DNA from: Staphylococcus argensis
GTDB lineage: Bacteria > Bacillota > Bacilli > Staphylococcales > Staphylococcaceae
Direction of reading: 5' to 3'
Assembly: GCF_002902305.1 (NCBI RefSeq)
Contig: NZ_PPPX01000001.1
Span: 503,642 to 567,641, forward strand
DNA length: 64,000 bases
The position numbers and the translations under genes were made by a program. How positions within the stretch are numbered: the first letter of the stretch is position 1; each line of letters begins with the position of its first letter. Below, one piece after another: positions 48,120-57,648 of the stretch. The notes beneath the pieces are model-generated. The model was not told the origin of the DNA. It was given only the letters and a program-made list of their open reading frames with translations, and ran no database searches.

Positions 48120-48183
48120 GGCTTTCTTGAGATATGTGAGAGAAGTGAGGTGTGGGCACTTCGTTAAGTGGTATAATTACATT

Positions 48184-48228
48184 AAAATAGCACACGCCAC
48201 ATGAAATAAGAGGTACATGACGTGTGCT
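48184..48228 (-). terminator. Terminator of the 44-residue protein gene
   Basis: Minus-strand AGCACACG (48228-48221) pairs with CGTGTGCT (48196-48189), followed by ATTTTAAT. It lies about 75 nt after the small gene. Confidence 0.6.
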
Positions 48229-48301
48229 TTGCGACTAGTAATTATAGGGTTAGTGTTTATCTTACGAATAAAATGTGTAGAATTTGAACGATGTTTGGAT
48301 A

Positions 48302-48436
48302 TTAATCTAAAGAATCTTGGACGTTTTGTTTTGTTTCTTTAACGTTATCTTCAGCTTGTTCTTTCTTATCCTTTAACTGTTCTTCTTGTTCTTTAGCTTG
48401 TTCAGCTGCTTGTTTGTTCTTATCTTCACTTGTCAT
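48302..48436 (-). CDS. 44-residue hydrophilic helical protein (CsbD/LEA-like in character)
   Basis: This short gene encodes a protein starting MTSEDKNKQAAEQAKEQEEQ and ending NVQDSLD, made almost only of Lys, Glu, Gln, Asp and Ala, with no hydrophobic core. It is likely an extended or amphipathic helix. AAAGGAG precedes the ATG by 10 nt, a sigma-B-like promoter lies upstream (48479-48504) and a terminator downstream. Such composition recalls small general-stress proteins of the CsbD or late-embryogenesis type, but no family match is claimed. It has its own transcription unit. Confidence 0.7.
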   Translation of the reverse strand: MTSEDKNKQAAEQAKEQEEQLKDKKEQAEDNVKETKQNVQDSLD

Positions 48437-48478
48437 AGGAATCAGACTCCTTTGTTGATTATTCTTACCATTAGTATT

Positions 48479-48504
48479 ATACCCGTTTTAAATGATTTAT
48501 ACAC
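48479..48504 (-). promoter_or_regulatory. Sigma-B-like promoter
   Basis: Minus-strand GTGTAT (48504-48499), 14-nt spacer, GGGTAT (48484-48479). The sigma-B consensus is GTTTAA-N13-15-GGGTAT; the -10 is perfect and the -35 matches at four of six bases. Confidence 0.5.
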
Positions 48505-48560
48505 AATTATGTTGTAAAATCTGTTTCTTTAACGGGTGAAATGGAAATAGAAGAAGTAAG

Positions 48561-48589
48561 TTGTGTTGATAGGTCGCGTGCGTTATAAT
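48561..48589 (+). promoter_or_regulatory. Promoter of the auxB-like gene
   Basis: TTGTGT (48561-48566), 17-nt spacer, TATAAT (48584-48589). It is about 360 nt upstream of the start codon, which gives a long leader. Confidence 0.7.
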
Positions 48590-48595
48590 TTACAT

Positions 48596-48950
48596 ACTTA
48601 TCTCACATTCGAACGAAGAGGTCATATGTAACTGTGAAAGGTGGGGCGCAAGACCAACTACTTATTGGCTTGTGCACTTTATTCATTACTACATAATTAG
48701 CGTGTAGTGCGATTTCAACTCGCAACTTAGCTTGTTTATAGAAAAGAAACTCAATTTATAAATGGATGTGACGAAGTACTGTTACCGTCGTCACTCATTG
48801 TCAGTGTTTTTACATACTGAAATGCGCAATGTCGGTTACACATTTATAAGTGAGAAAAAGTGTAAGAAATTTCGGTCTCTAGACCTATTTCTTGCACGAT
48901 ATAGAGACAACATGGATATGTTCATATATAATTGTTTTGAGGTGAAATGA
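48596..48950 (+). promoter_or_regulatory. Long structured 5' leader of the auxB-like gene
   Basis: Three hairpins are visible: GCGCAAG(a)CCAA / TTGGCTTGTGC (48646-48657 with 48665-48675), TGCGA / TCGCA (around 48710-48723), and AAGAAAT..GGTCT / AGACC..ATTTCTT (48864-48893). No known riboswitch was recognised and no terminator T-run follows the last hairpin. A small reading frame at 48762-48950 has no ribosome binding site. Confidence 0.4.
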
Positions 48951-50285
48951 ATGTCTTTCCTTAAAAAACACGCCGAAATTATATACAGCTATATTATCGG
49001 TGCAGTCGCACTGTTAATAGGTGTTATTATATTACTCAATTTATCTTTCATTCACATGCTTAATGGGAAAGATAAGATTAATTTACACATACATAATGTA
49101 TGGGACTTTATTAACGCATTCTTTGCCGAAATTATCCGAGTCATGAGTACGTTTATTGGTAACTTTCCAATCGTCAGTGCGATTATCATCATCCTGTTCG
49201 GTTTGTTAGTTATCGGTATAGGTATTCTGTTATTTAGAACAACATCTTATGACTACGATATTTCAGTGTTCTTCTTAGTAATTGGAATATTATTCTTTAT
49301 CATTACACTCGTCTTAATGACACAAGTTTATAGTTTCTTTGCGATTATCTTTGTGATTCCATTTATCATTCATATCGGTTATATCGTTTATAAAGACGAT
49401 TTAAATCCTAATCATCGTAAATATCACTATTTATGGATTATCTTTAGTTACGGTATTTCTTATCTTATCACGCAAGTGGTGCTATACGGCCGTGTAGATA
49501 ACAATGATATTATTCCGATCGACATTCTAAGTGTGAATGCGTTCTTCTTAGTCATGTGGTTACTCGGTCAGATGGCAATTTGGAACTTCTTATTCTTACG
49601 TCGTTCTCTTCCATTAACTAAGCAAGAGTTAGGTGAAGAAGAACCAGAATTATCAAGAACTAACAAAGAGTCAGTGACGAACCAAACGAAAGAACGTATT
49701 AAACATTTACAAGATAAAACGACTGAGATTACACACAAGACACGTCGTAGCATGGATATTGAAAAAATGCGTAACAAGAAAGATCAATTCGTGGATAAAT
49801 GGAAACAACGTATCGATATTCAAGAAGACGATGTACCTAAATGGATGCGCAAACCGAAATGGTTGAAATCATTATATATTGAATTGATTTGTGCAGGCAT
49901 TATGCTCTTCTTTACACTCATCGAATTGCACAACAGAAGTTCACTGTTTATGTCAGGAAATTGGGAGTTATCACAAACGCAATACGTTATTGAATGGATA
50001 ACTTTATTCTTACTGATGTTAATTATGGTTGTTTACGTCTTACTGACGCTAACCAATTACTTTAAAAATCGATTCTATTATTTACATCTATTTATTATTA
50101 GCATACTCTTCTTCAAGTTATTTACAGAGTTTGCGAATATCATGATTCACGGTCAATTATTCTCAACATTCATCACGCCAATTCTGTTCATTATGCTCAT
50201 CGCAGTTATCGTCGCTTTCGTGATTAAGTTACGTGAACCTGATCGTAATGATAAAGAGAGAATGGAATCTTTAGATTCGAAGTAA
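48951..50285 (+). CDS. auxB: Polytopic membrane protein, AuxB-like
   Basis: The product is a 444-residue protein with two membrane blocks: about six helices in residues 8-225 and four in about 312-425. Between them is a cytoplasmic, strongly charged segment (about 230-310; TNQTKERIKHLQDKTTEI, KWKQRIDIQEDDVPKWMRKP). By position between purD/ECF genes and ptsHI it corresponds to SAOUHSC_01025 of S. aureus, named AuxB and linked to lipoteichoic-acid stability and beta-lactam resistance. That identity is from synteny and general layout, not from a motif. GAGGTGA precedes the ATG. It is monocistronic with a terminator. Confidence 0.65.
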   Translation: MSFLKKHAEIIYSYIIGAVALLIGVIILLNLSFIHMLNGKDKINLHIHNVWDFINAFFAEIIRVMSTFIGNFPIVSAIIIILFGLLVIGIGILLFRTTSYDYDISVFFLVIGILFFIITLVLMTQVYSFFAIIFVIPFIIHIGYIVYKDDLNPNHRKYHYLWIIFSYGISYLITQVVLYGRVDNNDIIPIDILSVNAFFLVMWLLGQMAIWNFLFLRRSLPLTKQELGEEEPELSRTNKESVTNQTKERIKHLQDKTTEITHKTRRSMDIEKMRNKKDQFVDKWKQRIDIQEDDVPKWMRKPKWLKSLYIELICAGIMLFFTLIELHNRSSLFMSGNWELSQTQYVIEWITLFLLMLIMVVYVLLTLTNYFKNRFYYLHLFIISILFFKLFTEFANIMIHGQLFSTFITPILFIMLIAVIVAFVIKLREPDRNDKERMESLDSK

Positions 50286-50320
50286 GTTGTTAATTTTAAA
50301 AATTAAAATTGAGTATGAGT

Positions 50321-50362
50321 AGCAGATATGGAAATCAACTCGGTTTCTGTATCTGCTTTTTT
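50321..50362 (+). terminator. Terminator of the auxB-like gene
   Basis: Stem AGCAGATA..GAAA / TTTC..TATCTGCT (50321-50334 with 50343-50357), followed by TTTTTT. The next 220 bases up to the methyltransferase gene show no clear feature. Confidence 0.75.
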
Positions 50363-50580
50363 AAAAACTGTTAAAGTCTCTCCTACAACATTGCAACTTT
50401 AAAGAGAGAATTGAATTCCAGTGGGGAATAGGAGAGGATAGAAGTAACGAGTAAGAATATGAAAAATCATAGGATAAGCTCACCAAAGAATGATAAACTA
50501 TGTGAACGTAGAATATGATATTGTTGAATTGAAATCTAAAGTAATCACACAATAACAGTGCATAAATAGAAAGGATGTAA

Positions 50581-51759
50581 GTGTCAGAGATGAAGACAGC
50601 GACATTGAATAAAGGTAAAGAGAAGAAGTATTTAAATCACTATCCGTTAATAGATCAAGCGGATCTCTATGCACACGATCATTTGAAAGAGGTGGACATC
50701 TTTCAACTTGTGACAGACGCTGGAAGTTATATTGCCACGGCCTACGTTGGTCATCAACATAAAGGGCTTGGCTGGGTATTGAGTTACGATCAAACAGAAG
50801 ATATTAATGCCTCATTCTTCGTGAATTTATTTGAAGAAGCGCAAGCAGAAAGAGATTATTTCTATCATATTGAAGGGACGAATGCATTCCGCCTCTTTAA
50901 TGCAGAGGGAGACGGTGTCGGTGGTTTAACCATCGATAATTACGATGGCCACTTGCTGATTCAATGGTATTCGAAAGGGATTTACAAATTTAGATATTTA
51001 ATTCTACAAGCGATTCGACAAGTGTTTGATTACACGTCTATTTACGAGAAGATGCGCTTCCCTAACCACACTCATGAAGGTGGCTTTGTTGAAGGCGATG
51101 CGCCGGAATTTCCTATTATCATTGAGGAGAACTTCACATTCTATAACGTCAATCTTGATGATGGCATGATGACAGGACTCTTCCTTGACCAGAAAGATGT
51201 GCGTAAGAAGCTCCGTGATCACTTTGCGTCACAACGTGATGTGTTGAATCTCTTTAGTTACACAGGTGCATTTTCAGTAGTGGCAGCGAACGAAGCTAAG
51301 ACGACGACAAGTGTGGATCTCGCTAATCGTTCACGCGAGCTCACTGAAGAGAATTTCGGCATTAACGGCATCGATCCTGAAACGCAGTACATCTATGTCA
51401 TGGATACCTTTGATTATTACCGCTATGCTGAACGTCACGGCATCACGTATGACACTATCGTTATTGATCCGCCAAGCTTTGCGCGTAATAAAAAGAAAAC
51501 ATTCTCAGTTCAGAAAGACTACGACAAATTAATCGAAGGTGCGCTGAATATTGTTGCCCCTCAAGGAACGTTACTCTTATGTACAAATCACAGTGAGTTT
51601 ACGAAGAAACAATTTAAATCAGTGATTAAACAGACTTTAAATAATGCAGGCGTGGACTTTGAGTTTGCTGAAGTGATGGGCTTACCTAAAGACTTTAAGA
51701 CACATCCACATTACAAACCATCTAAGTATTTGAAAGCAATTTTCGTCCAACTTAAATAA
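50581..51759 (+). CDS. Class I SAM-dependent rRNA methyltransferase, RlmI/YwbD-like
   Basis: The product is a 392-residue protein with an N-terminal PUA-like RNA-binding domain (about 1-75), a central domain and a C-terminal Rossmann methyltransferase. Motif I is in LNLFSYTGAFSVVAA, the acidic motif in TTSVDLANRS, and the catalytic motif in VIDPPSFARNKKKTFS. RlmI of E. coli methylates C1962 of 23S rRNA; orthologous function here is likely but unproven. The start is taken as GTG (50581), 5 nt after AAAGGA; an ATG at 50590 matches the S. aureus N-terminus better but lies 14 nt from that site. Confidence 0.88.
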   Translation: MSEMKTATLNKGKEKKYLNHYPLIDQADLYAHDHLKEVDIFQLVTDAGSYIATAYVGHQHKGLGWVLSYDQTEDINASFFVNLFEEAQAERDYFYHIEGTNAFRLFNAEGDGVGGLTIDNYDGHLLIQWYSKGIYKFRYLILQAIRQVFDYTSIYEKMRFPNHTHEGGFVEGDAPEFPIIIEENFTFYNVNLDDGMMTGLFLDQKDVRKKLRDHFASQRDVLNLFSYTGAFSVVAANEAKTTTSVDLANRSRELTEENFGINGIDPETQYIYVMDTFDYYRYAERHGITYDTIVIDPPSFARNKKKTFSVQKDYDKLIEGALNIVAPQGTLLLCTNHSEFTKKQFKSVIKQTLNNAGVDFEFAEVMGLPKDFKTHPHYKPSKYLKAIFVQLK

Positions 51760-51816
51760 ATTGTGTTGAATCGGGTATGTAGTCTTGTGAATAATTAACT
51801 ATGAGGAGCGATGATC

Positions 51817-52359
51817 ATGAGTTTTACTAATAAGATTACAAACGATGTCACTAGTAAGATTGGAAATAAAGTTCTCAATATTGAAGAGATTAAAGAGAAA
51901 AGCAATATTCCTACTACGAAAGCAGAGTTAAAGGAACGTCATCGTCGTGCGATGTCATTAGTGAAGAAGAAATCTCTACTTTCTTCTGGAATGAGTGTCG
52001 TGCCGATTCCTGGCTTAGACTTCGGCGTAGATATTAAATTAATGCGCGATATCATCGAAGATTTAAACAAATTGTATGGTTTAGACCACAAACAAGTGAA
52101 TTCTCTAGGCGATGACACGAAACAACGTATCTTCTCTGCTGCGGCGATTCAAGGTAGCCAATTTATCGGTAAAAAGGTGTCTAACGCCATCTTGAAAGTC
52201 GTCATTCGTGATGTAGCCAAACGTGCAGCGGCGAAACAAACGAAATGGTTCCCAGTAGTAGGTCAAGCGATCTCAGCTTCAATTAGCTTTTACTTTATGA
52301 AAAAAGTCGGCGAAGATCATATGAAAAAATGTGAAAGTGTCATCAAATCTCTATGGTAA
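51817..52359 (+). CDS. DUF697-like small membrane-associated protein
   Basis: The product is a 180-residue protein. It has a basic N-terminal half (KERHRRAMSLVKKKSLL), then GMSVVPIPGLDFGVDIKLM, and a C-terminal WFPVVGQAISASISFYFMKKVG segment. The two Gly/Pro-rich hydrophobic patches are the kind seen in DUF697/YcjF-like proteins, which are often attached to GTPases; here no GTPase is fused or adjacent. The ATG at 51817 has GGAG at 8 nt; an ATG at 51811 is too close to it. Function unknown. It lies between the methyltransferase and ptsH. Confidence 0.7.
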   Translation: MSFTNKITNDVTSKIGNKVLNIEEIKEKSNIPTTKAELKERHRRAMSLVKKKSLLSSGMSVVPIPGLDFGVDIKLMRDIIEDLNKLYGLDHKQVNSLGDDTKQRIFSAAAIQGSQFIGKKVSNAILKVVIRDVAKRAAAKQTKWFPVVGQAISASISFYFMKKVGEDHMKKCESVIKSLW

Positions 52360-52520
52360 TGGAACCCGTTTCATAAAATAGTCAAAAGTGCTACAAATAT
52401 TATCGTAGCTAGGGTTTAACAAATTGAATTTCAATATCAATTTTGGTAATGTTTAGTTATAAGGCTAAGAAAGTTTAATTAAACTGAACGATTCTAACTA
52501 TACGAAGGAGACATCATATT

Positions 52521-52787
52521 ATGGAACAAAAATCATATGTAATTATTGACGAAACAGGTATTCATGCACGTCCAGCTACAATGCTTGTACAAACAGCTTC
52601 AAAATTCGATTCAGATATTCAATTAGAATACAACGGTAAGAAAGTTAACCTTAAATCAATCATGGGTGTTATGAGCTTAGGTGTAGGCAAAGATGCTGAA
52701 ATTACAATCTATGCTGATGGTAGCGACGAAGCGGACGCAATCGAAGCAATCACTGAAATCTTATCTAAAGAAGGTTTAACAGAATAA
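52521..52787 (+). CDS. ptsH: Phosphocarrier protein HPr
   Basis: Carries phosphate from enzyme I to the sugar-specific PTS enzymes II, and as HPr-Ser-P is the co-repressor of CcpA. The 88-residue protein has catalytic His15 (GIHARPATM) and regulatory Ser46 ([13 protein letters not shown]). GAAGGAGAC precedes the ATG. It is followed by ptsI after 1 nt. Confidence 0.98.
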   Translation: MEQKSYVIIDETGIHARPATMLVQTASKFDSDIQLEYNGKKVNLKSIMGVMSLGVGKDAEITIYADGSDEADAIEAITEILSKEGLTE

Positions 52788-52788
52788 T

Positions 52789-54504
52789 ATGTCACAACGT
52801 ATGAACGGAATTGCGGCTTCAGACGGCGTCGCAATTGCAAGAGCATATTTACTCGTTGAACCAGACTTATCCTTTGAACGCGATAAGGTTGCAGATGTTG
52901 ATGCAGAAATCAACAAGTTTCGAAACGCTATCGATACTTCTAAAGTTGAATTAACTAAGATTCGAAATAATGCTGAAGCAAATATTGGTCCTGATAAAGC
53001 AGCGATATTTGACGCGCATTTACTCATTCTGGACGACCCAGAAATTATTAAACCCGTAGAGGAGAAGATTTCTAACGAACAAGTGAATGCACCGACGGCA
53101 TTGACAGATGTGACTTCACAATTTGTAACAATCTTTGAATCTATGGACAACGAATATATGAAAGAGCGTGCCGCAGACGTTCGAGACGTATCTAAACGTG
53201 TCTTAGCGCACATTCTTGGTGTGACATTACCTAATCCAAGTATGATTGATGAGAATGTAGTTATCATCGGTAATGACTTAACACCTTCTGATACAGCTCA
53301 ATTAAACAAAGACTTCGTCCAAGGTTTCGTTACGAATATCGGTGGAAGAACGTCACACTCTGCAATTATGAGTCGTTCTTTAGAAATTGCTTCAGTCGTA
53401 GGTACGAAATCAATCACTGAAGAAGTACAACAAGGTGATATGATTATCGTAGACGGTTTAACTGGTGAAGTCATTATCAATCCGACAGAAGACGAAGTTA
53501 TTGCTTATCAGAATAAGCGTGAACGTTTCTTTAAAGATAAAGAAGAACTTAAGAAATTACGCGACGAAGAAACTACTACAGTAGATGGCGTAAACGTTGA
53601 GCTTGCGGCAAACATTGGTACACCTAAAGATCTTGATGGTGTAATGGACAATGGTGCTGAAGGTATTGGCTTATACCGTACAGAATTCTTATATATGGGT
53701 AGAGACGAAATGCCTTCAGAAGATGAACAATTTGAAGCGTATAAATCTGTATTACAAGAAATGGATGGAAAACGTGTCGTTGTTCGTACGTTGGATATCG
53801 GCGGAGATAAAGAGTTACCTTATTTAAATCTGCCTGAAGAAATGAATCCATTCTTAGGTTATAGAGCCATTCGTCTATGTCTGAACGAACCTGAAATATT
53901 CAGACCTCAACTTCGTGCGTTATTACGTGCGTCCACGTATGGTAAGTTGAGCATCATGTTCCCAATGGTTGCAACAGTTCAAGAGTTCCGAGATGCGAAA
54001 GCACTTTTAAATGAAGAAAAAGAGAAGTTAATTAAAGAAGGCGTAGAAGTGGCTGAGGATATCGAACTAGGTATCATGGTAGAAATTCCAGCTACAGCCG
54101 CTTTAGCAGACGTCTTTGCGAAAGAAGTAGACTTCTTCAGTATCGGTACGAACGACTTGATTCAATATACGATGGCAGCTGACCGCATGTCAGAACGTGT
54201 ATCTTATCTCTACCAACCATATAATCCATCTATCTTGCGCCTTGTTAAACAAGTTATTGATGCTTCACATCAAGAAGGTAAATGGACAGGTATGTGTGGG
54301 GAAATGGCTGGCGATGCTACTGCTATTCCAGTATTACTCGGTCTCGGCTTAGATGAATTCTCTATGAGTGCGACATCCGTACTCAAAGCACGTCGCCAAA
54401 TCAAAGGATTAAGTCAGAACGAAATGCGTGAACTCGCTAATCGTGCGATTGATTGTGTTTCTGCTGATGAAGTAGAAGATTTAGTTCAATCTTATACAAA
54501 ATAG
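52789..54504 (+). CDS. ptsI: PTS enzyme I
   Basis: Takes phosphate from phosphoenolpyruvate and passes it to HPr His15. The 571-residue protein has the swivelling His domain with His190 in [16 protein letters not shown] and the PEP-binding TIM-barrel with [42 protein letters not shown] and the Cys in [10 protein letters not shown]. Length is normal. It is the second gene of ptsHI and ends at a strong terminator. Confidence 0.98.
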   Translation: MSQRMNGIAASDGVAIARAYLLVEPDLSFERDKVADVDAEINKFRNAIDTSKVELTKIRNNAEANIGPDKAAIFDAHLLILDDPEIIKPVEEKISNEQVNAPTALTDVTSQFVTIFESMDNEYMKERAADVRDVSKRVLAHILGVTLPNPSMIDENVVIIGNDLTPSDTAQLNKDFVQGFVTNIGGRTSHSAIMSRSLEIASVVGTKSITEEVQQGDMIIVDGLTGEVIINPTEDEVIAYQNKRERFFKDKEELKKLRDEETTTVDGVNVELAANIGTPKDLDGVMDNGAEGIGLYRTEFLYMGRDEMPSEDEQFEAYKSVLQEMDGKRVVVRTLDIGGDKELPYLNLPEEMNPFLGYRAIRLCLNEPEIFRPQLRALLRASTYGKLSIMFPMVATVQEFRDAKALLNEEKEKLIKEGVEVAEDIELGIMVEIPATAALADVFAKEVDFFSIGTNDLIQYTMAADRMSERVSYLYQPYNPSILRLVKQVIDASHQEGKWTGMCGEMAGDATAIPVLLGLGLDEFSMSATSVLKARRQIKGLSQNEMRELANRAIDCVSADEVEDLVQSYTK

Positions 54505-54533
54505 ACATTTCCAATTACTATGATTGATATAAC

Positions 54534-54579
54534 AAGAGCTTAAGTTGAATGTGTAGAGATTCAACTTAAGCTCTTTTTT
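54534..54579 (+). terminator. Terminator of ptsHI
   Basis: Perfect 17-bp stem AAGAGCTTAAGTTGAAT (54534-54550) / ATTCAACTTAAGCTCTT (54559-54575), 8-nt loop, then TTTT. Confidence 0.93.
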
Positions 54580-54732
54580 AGTGAGATAATGATGTTTCGT
54601 TTGGCAAGGGAGGATGAAACATTTAAAAACAAGTAAAGTATCAACCGCTTTGAAACTTTTCAACGTTTAGCTCCATTTATAATCAGGAATAACATAAGTA
54701 TATTCATTTCTGTCGAACAGAGGTTGAATCTT

Positions 54733-54963
54733 CTACTCAATGCCAAACGCGTGATTGATTTTATCTATATCTACAGAATACATAGGCTCTCCATTTAACA
54801 GAATAAATGGTGTCGCAAATGCATCATAATCGATCATCTCATTACGATATGGACCGTGATTAATATTTTTCTCAGTATAATCAATGTTATGTTCAGTTAA
54901 GTAATTTTTAACAAATGTGCAAGGTGGACAATCATCTTGGGTATAAATAACAATTTCACTCAT
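54733..54963 (-). CDS. Glutaredoxin-like protein (NrdH type)
   Basis: The product is a small 76-residue thioredoxin-fold protein with the redox motif CPPC near residue 12 (IYTQDDCPPCTFVKNYL) and the cis-Pro region ATPFILLNGEP. It probably reduces disulfides, perhaps as electron donor to ribonucleotide reductase or another enzyme; nrd genes are not nearby. AAAAGGAG lies 7 nt before the ATG at 54963. It is divergent from cydAB and monocistronic. Confidence 0.85.
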   Translation of the reverse strand: MSEIVIYTQDDCPPCTFVKNYLTEHNIDYTEKNINHGPYRNEMIDYDAFATPFILLNGEPMYSVDIDKINHAFGIE

Positions 54964-55164
54964 AGTGATACTCCTTTTAAGCGTAGAATAATTACAGATT
55001 AGCATAATCACTGAACAGACGAAAGTAGTCTGAACCGCGCGTTGTCAAAGATTTGTCATTTAATTTATGAACAAAATGATTTCATTTAGCATAGTAGTCG
55101 ATTTATAATTTAACAGAATCATGAGTAAGAACTCAATGATATTTATATAAATATAGGTGATATT

Positions 55165-56517
55165 ATGGATTCAGTTGAAATTGCACGTTTTCTCACAGGA
55201 ATGACGTTAGCAGTTCATATTATATTTGCAACGATTGGTGTAGGTATGCCACTCATGTTTGCTATCGCTGAATTTCTAGGGATTAAGAAGAAAGATCCTG
55301 AATATTTAACTTTAGCGAAACGGTGGGTGAAAGGCTACACGATTACCGTTGCCGTAGGTGTTGTCACAGGTACGATTATAGGCTTGCAACTTTCTCTTTT
55401 ATGGCCGTCCTTTATGAAGATTGGTGGACACGTCATCGCATTACCACTCTTTATGGAGACGTTCGCATTCTTCTTTGAAGCGATCTTCTTGAGTATTTAC
55501 CTCTACACATGGGATCGTTTCAAAAGTCAATGGACCCATCTCATTATTAGTATCCCAGTGATACTAGGTGGTTCCTTCTCAGCATTGTTTATCACCTCAG
55601 TTAACTCCTTCATGAATACACCCGCAGGATTTGAAATGAAGAATGGCAGAATGATTAACGTCGAACCGTGGGCTGCGATGTTTAATGATTCGTTCTTAGT
55701 GAGATCATTCCACGTCGTCGCAACGGCCTTGATGACGATGGCTTTCGTGCTCGCAACGATTGCTGCTTTCAAACTGTTAAAGAATAAATTTAAAAAAGAT
55801 GCTGCTTATCATAAGAAAGCCTTGAAATTAACGATGATTCTCGGTTTGATCTTCACGTTAGGTTCAATGCTTGCTGGAGATATGTCAGCGAAATTCCTAC
55901 ATCAAGAACAACCGGAGAAACTTGCTGCGTATGAATGGCACTTTGATACACAAAGTAAGTCTGACCTCGTGTTCTTCGGGGTGTTGGATGAAGATAAACA
56001 GGAAGTTTCAGGCGCAGTTAAAATACCAGGGTTGCTGAGCTTCTTAGCCGACAATAACGTCAATACGAAAGTCAAAGGTTTAAATGACTTTAAAGCAAGT
56101 GAACTTCCACCGATGATTGTCCATTACTACTTTGACTTGATGGTCGCAATGGGCGTATTCTGCTTTATTGTGTCAGCCGTATTTATTATTACGATGATCT
56201 TTAAACGGTTACGTCGATGGACTTTCAAGAAACCATTGCTTTATGCAGCGATACTAACTGGGCCAGCTGCACTCTTAGCGATTGAGTTTGGTTGGTTCTT
56301 AACTGAACAGGGACGTCAGCCATGGATAATTAGAGGTTATATGAAAGTAGCACAGGCAGCTACACAAGCAGGTGGACTCACGTTAGTAACGATTCTGTTT
56401 GGATTACTTTATTTAGTCCTTCTCGTTACGGCGTCTTACGTGCTCATACGCATGTTCAGAAACAAACCTGCTTACAAAGAGATCGACGAACTTTCCTCAG
56501 AAAGAGGTGACCACTAA
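55165..56517 (+). CDS. cydA: Cytochrome bd-type quinol oxidase subunit I CydA
   Basis: Heme-bearing subunit of the bd-type menaquinol oxidase used at low oxygen. The 450-residue protein has about nine transmembrane helices. His18 (MTLAVHIIFA) is a heme ligand, GLQLSLLWPSFM is in helix 2, and EWHFDTQSKSDLVFFG lies in the quinol-binding Q loop, which is short as in other Firmicutes. ATAGGTGAT precedes the ATG. It shares one base with cydB (TAATG). Confidence 0.95.
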   Translation: MDSVEIARFLTGMTLAVHIIFATIGVGMPLMFAIAEFLGIKKKDPEYLTLAKRWVKGYTITVAVGVVTGTIIGLQLSLLWPSFMKIGGHVIALPLFMETFAFFFEAIFLSIYLYTWDRFKSQWTHLIISIPVILGGSFSALFITSVNSFMNTPAGFEMKNGRMINVEPWAAMFNDSFLVRSFHVVATALMTMAFVLATIAAFKLLKNKFKKDAAYHKKALKLTMILGLIFTLGSMLAGDMSAKFLHQEQPEKLAAYEWHFDTQSKSDLVFFGVLDEDKQEVSGAVKIPGLLSFLADNNVNTKVKGLNDFKASELPPMIVHYYFDLMVAMGVFCFIVSAVFIITMIFKRLRRWTFKKPLLYAAILTGPAALLAIEFGWFLTEQGRQPWIIRGYMKVAQAATQAGGLTLVTILFGLLYLVLLVTASYVLIRMFRNKPAYKEIDELSSERGDH

Positions 56518-57533
56518 TGGATTACGCACACGTAGGAATATTAGTCTTATCGCTATTCTTATTCTGCTATATCATCATCGGTTCAATAGATTATGGAGCA
56601 GGATTCTTTACGTTGCATGCGAAGATTACACATCAAGATAAACGTATTAATCACCTGATTGCGCGCTATTTAAATCCGGTCTGGGAAGTGACAAACGTCT
56701 TCTTCGTCTTCTTCTTCGTCGGAATAGTTGGGTTCTTTCCAGATACAGCGAAATATATGGGCACCGTTCTACTCGTACCAGCGTCTATTTCGCTCATTCT
56801 ATTATCGATTCGCGGCGGTTTCTACGCCTTTGAGAACTATGGTCCTGACACGAAATTACCGTGGCTTGCCCTCTATGGCTTAGCGGGTTTATTTATACCA
56901 GCTTCTCTGTCGGTTGCTTTCACCGTATCAGAAGGGGGCTATATTCACGAGTATGCGCATCATATTGATTTAGATTGGACAGAACTCTTTTTAAGTCCGT
57001 TCTCATGGGCTGTCGTCTTTCTCGCTGTACTTACCGTGCTTTACATTTCAGCAGGGTTCCTAACGTATTATGCAGCCAAGGCAGAGGATTGGAAGGCGTA
57101 TAAACTTGTGAGATATTGGTTCATCTTCTGGGGACCACCGATGATTGCGATGTCTTTATTCGTACTTTTAACATTAAGAATTCAGAACCATTCTCACTTC
57201 TTAACCGCAGTGCAAGATTATTGGTGGATGTTTGCGTTAAGCTTAATATGTTTCGTCATCGCGATGTTACTTGCGCTCTTTAAAGTTGCGCATGGCTTTG
57301 CCTTTATCATGGTCATCTTACAAGTGTTCTTTGCTTTCCTTGGTTATGGATTGAGTAAAATGCCTTACATTCTTTATCCATACGTTAGCATAGAACATGG
57401 TGCAGCCAACGGTAGCATGGCATTAGCCTTAATCATTGCGTTTATAGCTGGTTTCTTGCTACTCTTGCCATCACTTTTATTCTTGATGCGTTTGTTTATT
57501 TTCGATAAAGGTTATGTGAAAGGTAAAAAATAG
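56517..57533 (+). CDS. cydB: Cytochrome bd-type quinol oxidase subunit II CydB
   Basis: Second subunit of the bd oxidase. The 338-residue protein has eight or nine transmembrane helices, with SIDYGAGFFTLHAK, NPVWEVTNVFFVFFFVG and FLTYYAAKAEDW typical of CydB. AGAGGTGACC precedes the ATG inside cydA. CydCD, needed for assembly, are not in the window. Confidence 0.95.
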   Translation: MDYAHVGILVLSLFLFCYIIIGSIDYGAGFFTLHAKITHQDKRINHLIARYLNPVWEVTNVFFVFFFVGIVGFFPDTAKYMGTVLLVPASISLILLSIRGGFYAFENYGPDTKLPWLALYGLAGLFIPASLSVAFTVSEGGYIHEYAHHIDLDWTELFLSPFSWAVVFLAVLTVLYISAGFLTYYAAKAEDWKAYKLVRYWFIFWGPPMIAMSLFVLLTLRIQNHSHFLTAVQDYWWMFALSLICFVIAMLLALFKVAHGFAFIMVILQVFFAFLGYGLSKMPYILYPYVSIEHGAANGSMALALIIAFIAGFLLLLPSLLFLMRLFIFDKGYVKGKK

Positions 57534-57551
57534 AATTTGAACTTTTAAGGT

Positions 57552-57623
57552 GAGAATGATTGAAATATGATGTGTTTTACTATACGCTAATGACGTTAGA
57601 ATACTCACAGATAAATCATTCTC
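57552..57623 (+). terminator. Inverted repeat between cydB and ktrC, possible terminator
   Basis: GAGAATGATT (57552-57561) and AATCATTCTC (57614-57623) form a perfect 10-bp stem with a long loop that itself contains CTAA-tgacg-TTAG. ATCTTATTTATTA follows. It may end cydAB or structure the ktrC leader. Confidence 0.45.
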
Positions 57624-57648
57624 ATCTTATTTATTATGGAGGCAACTT

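Noticed and set aside
48762..48950. A 62-codon frame upstream of the auxB-like gene.
   Set aside because: It has no ribosome binding site, odd composition, and contains the leader hairpin at 48864-48893.
55068..55095. Possible Rex operator upstream of cydA (ATGAA-N9-TTCAT).
   Set aside because: The half-sites and spacing do not fit TTGTGAA-N4-TTCACAA.
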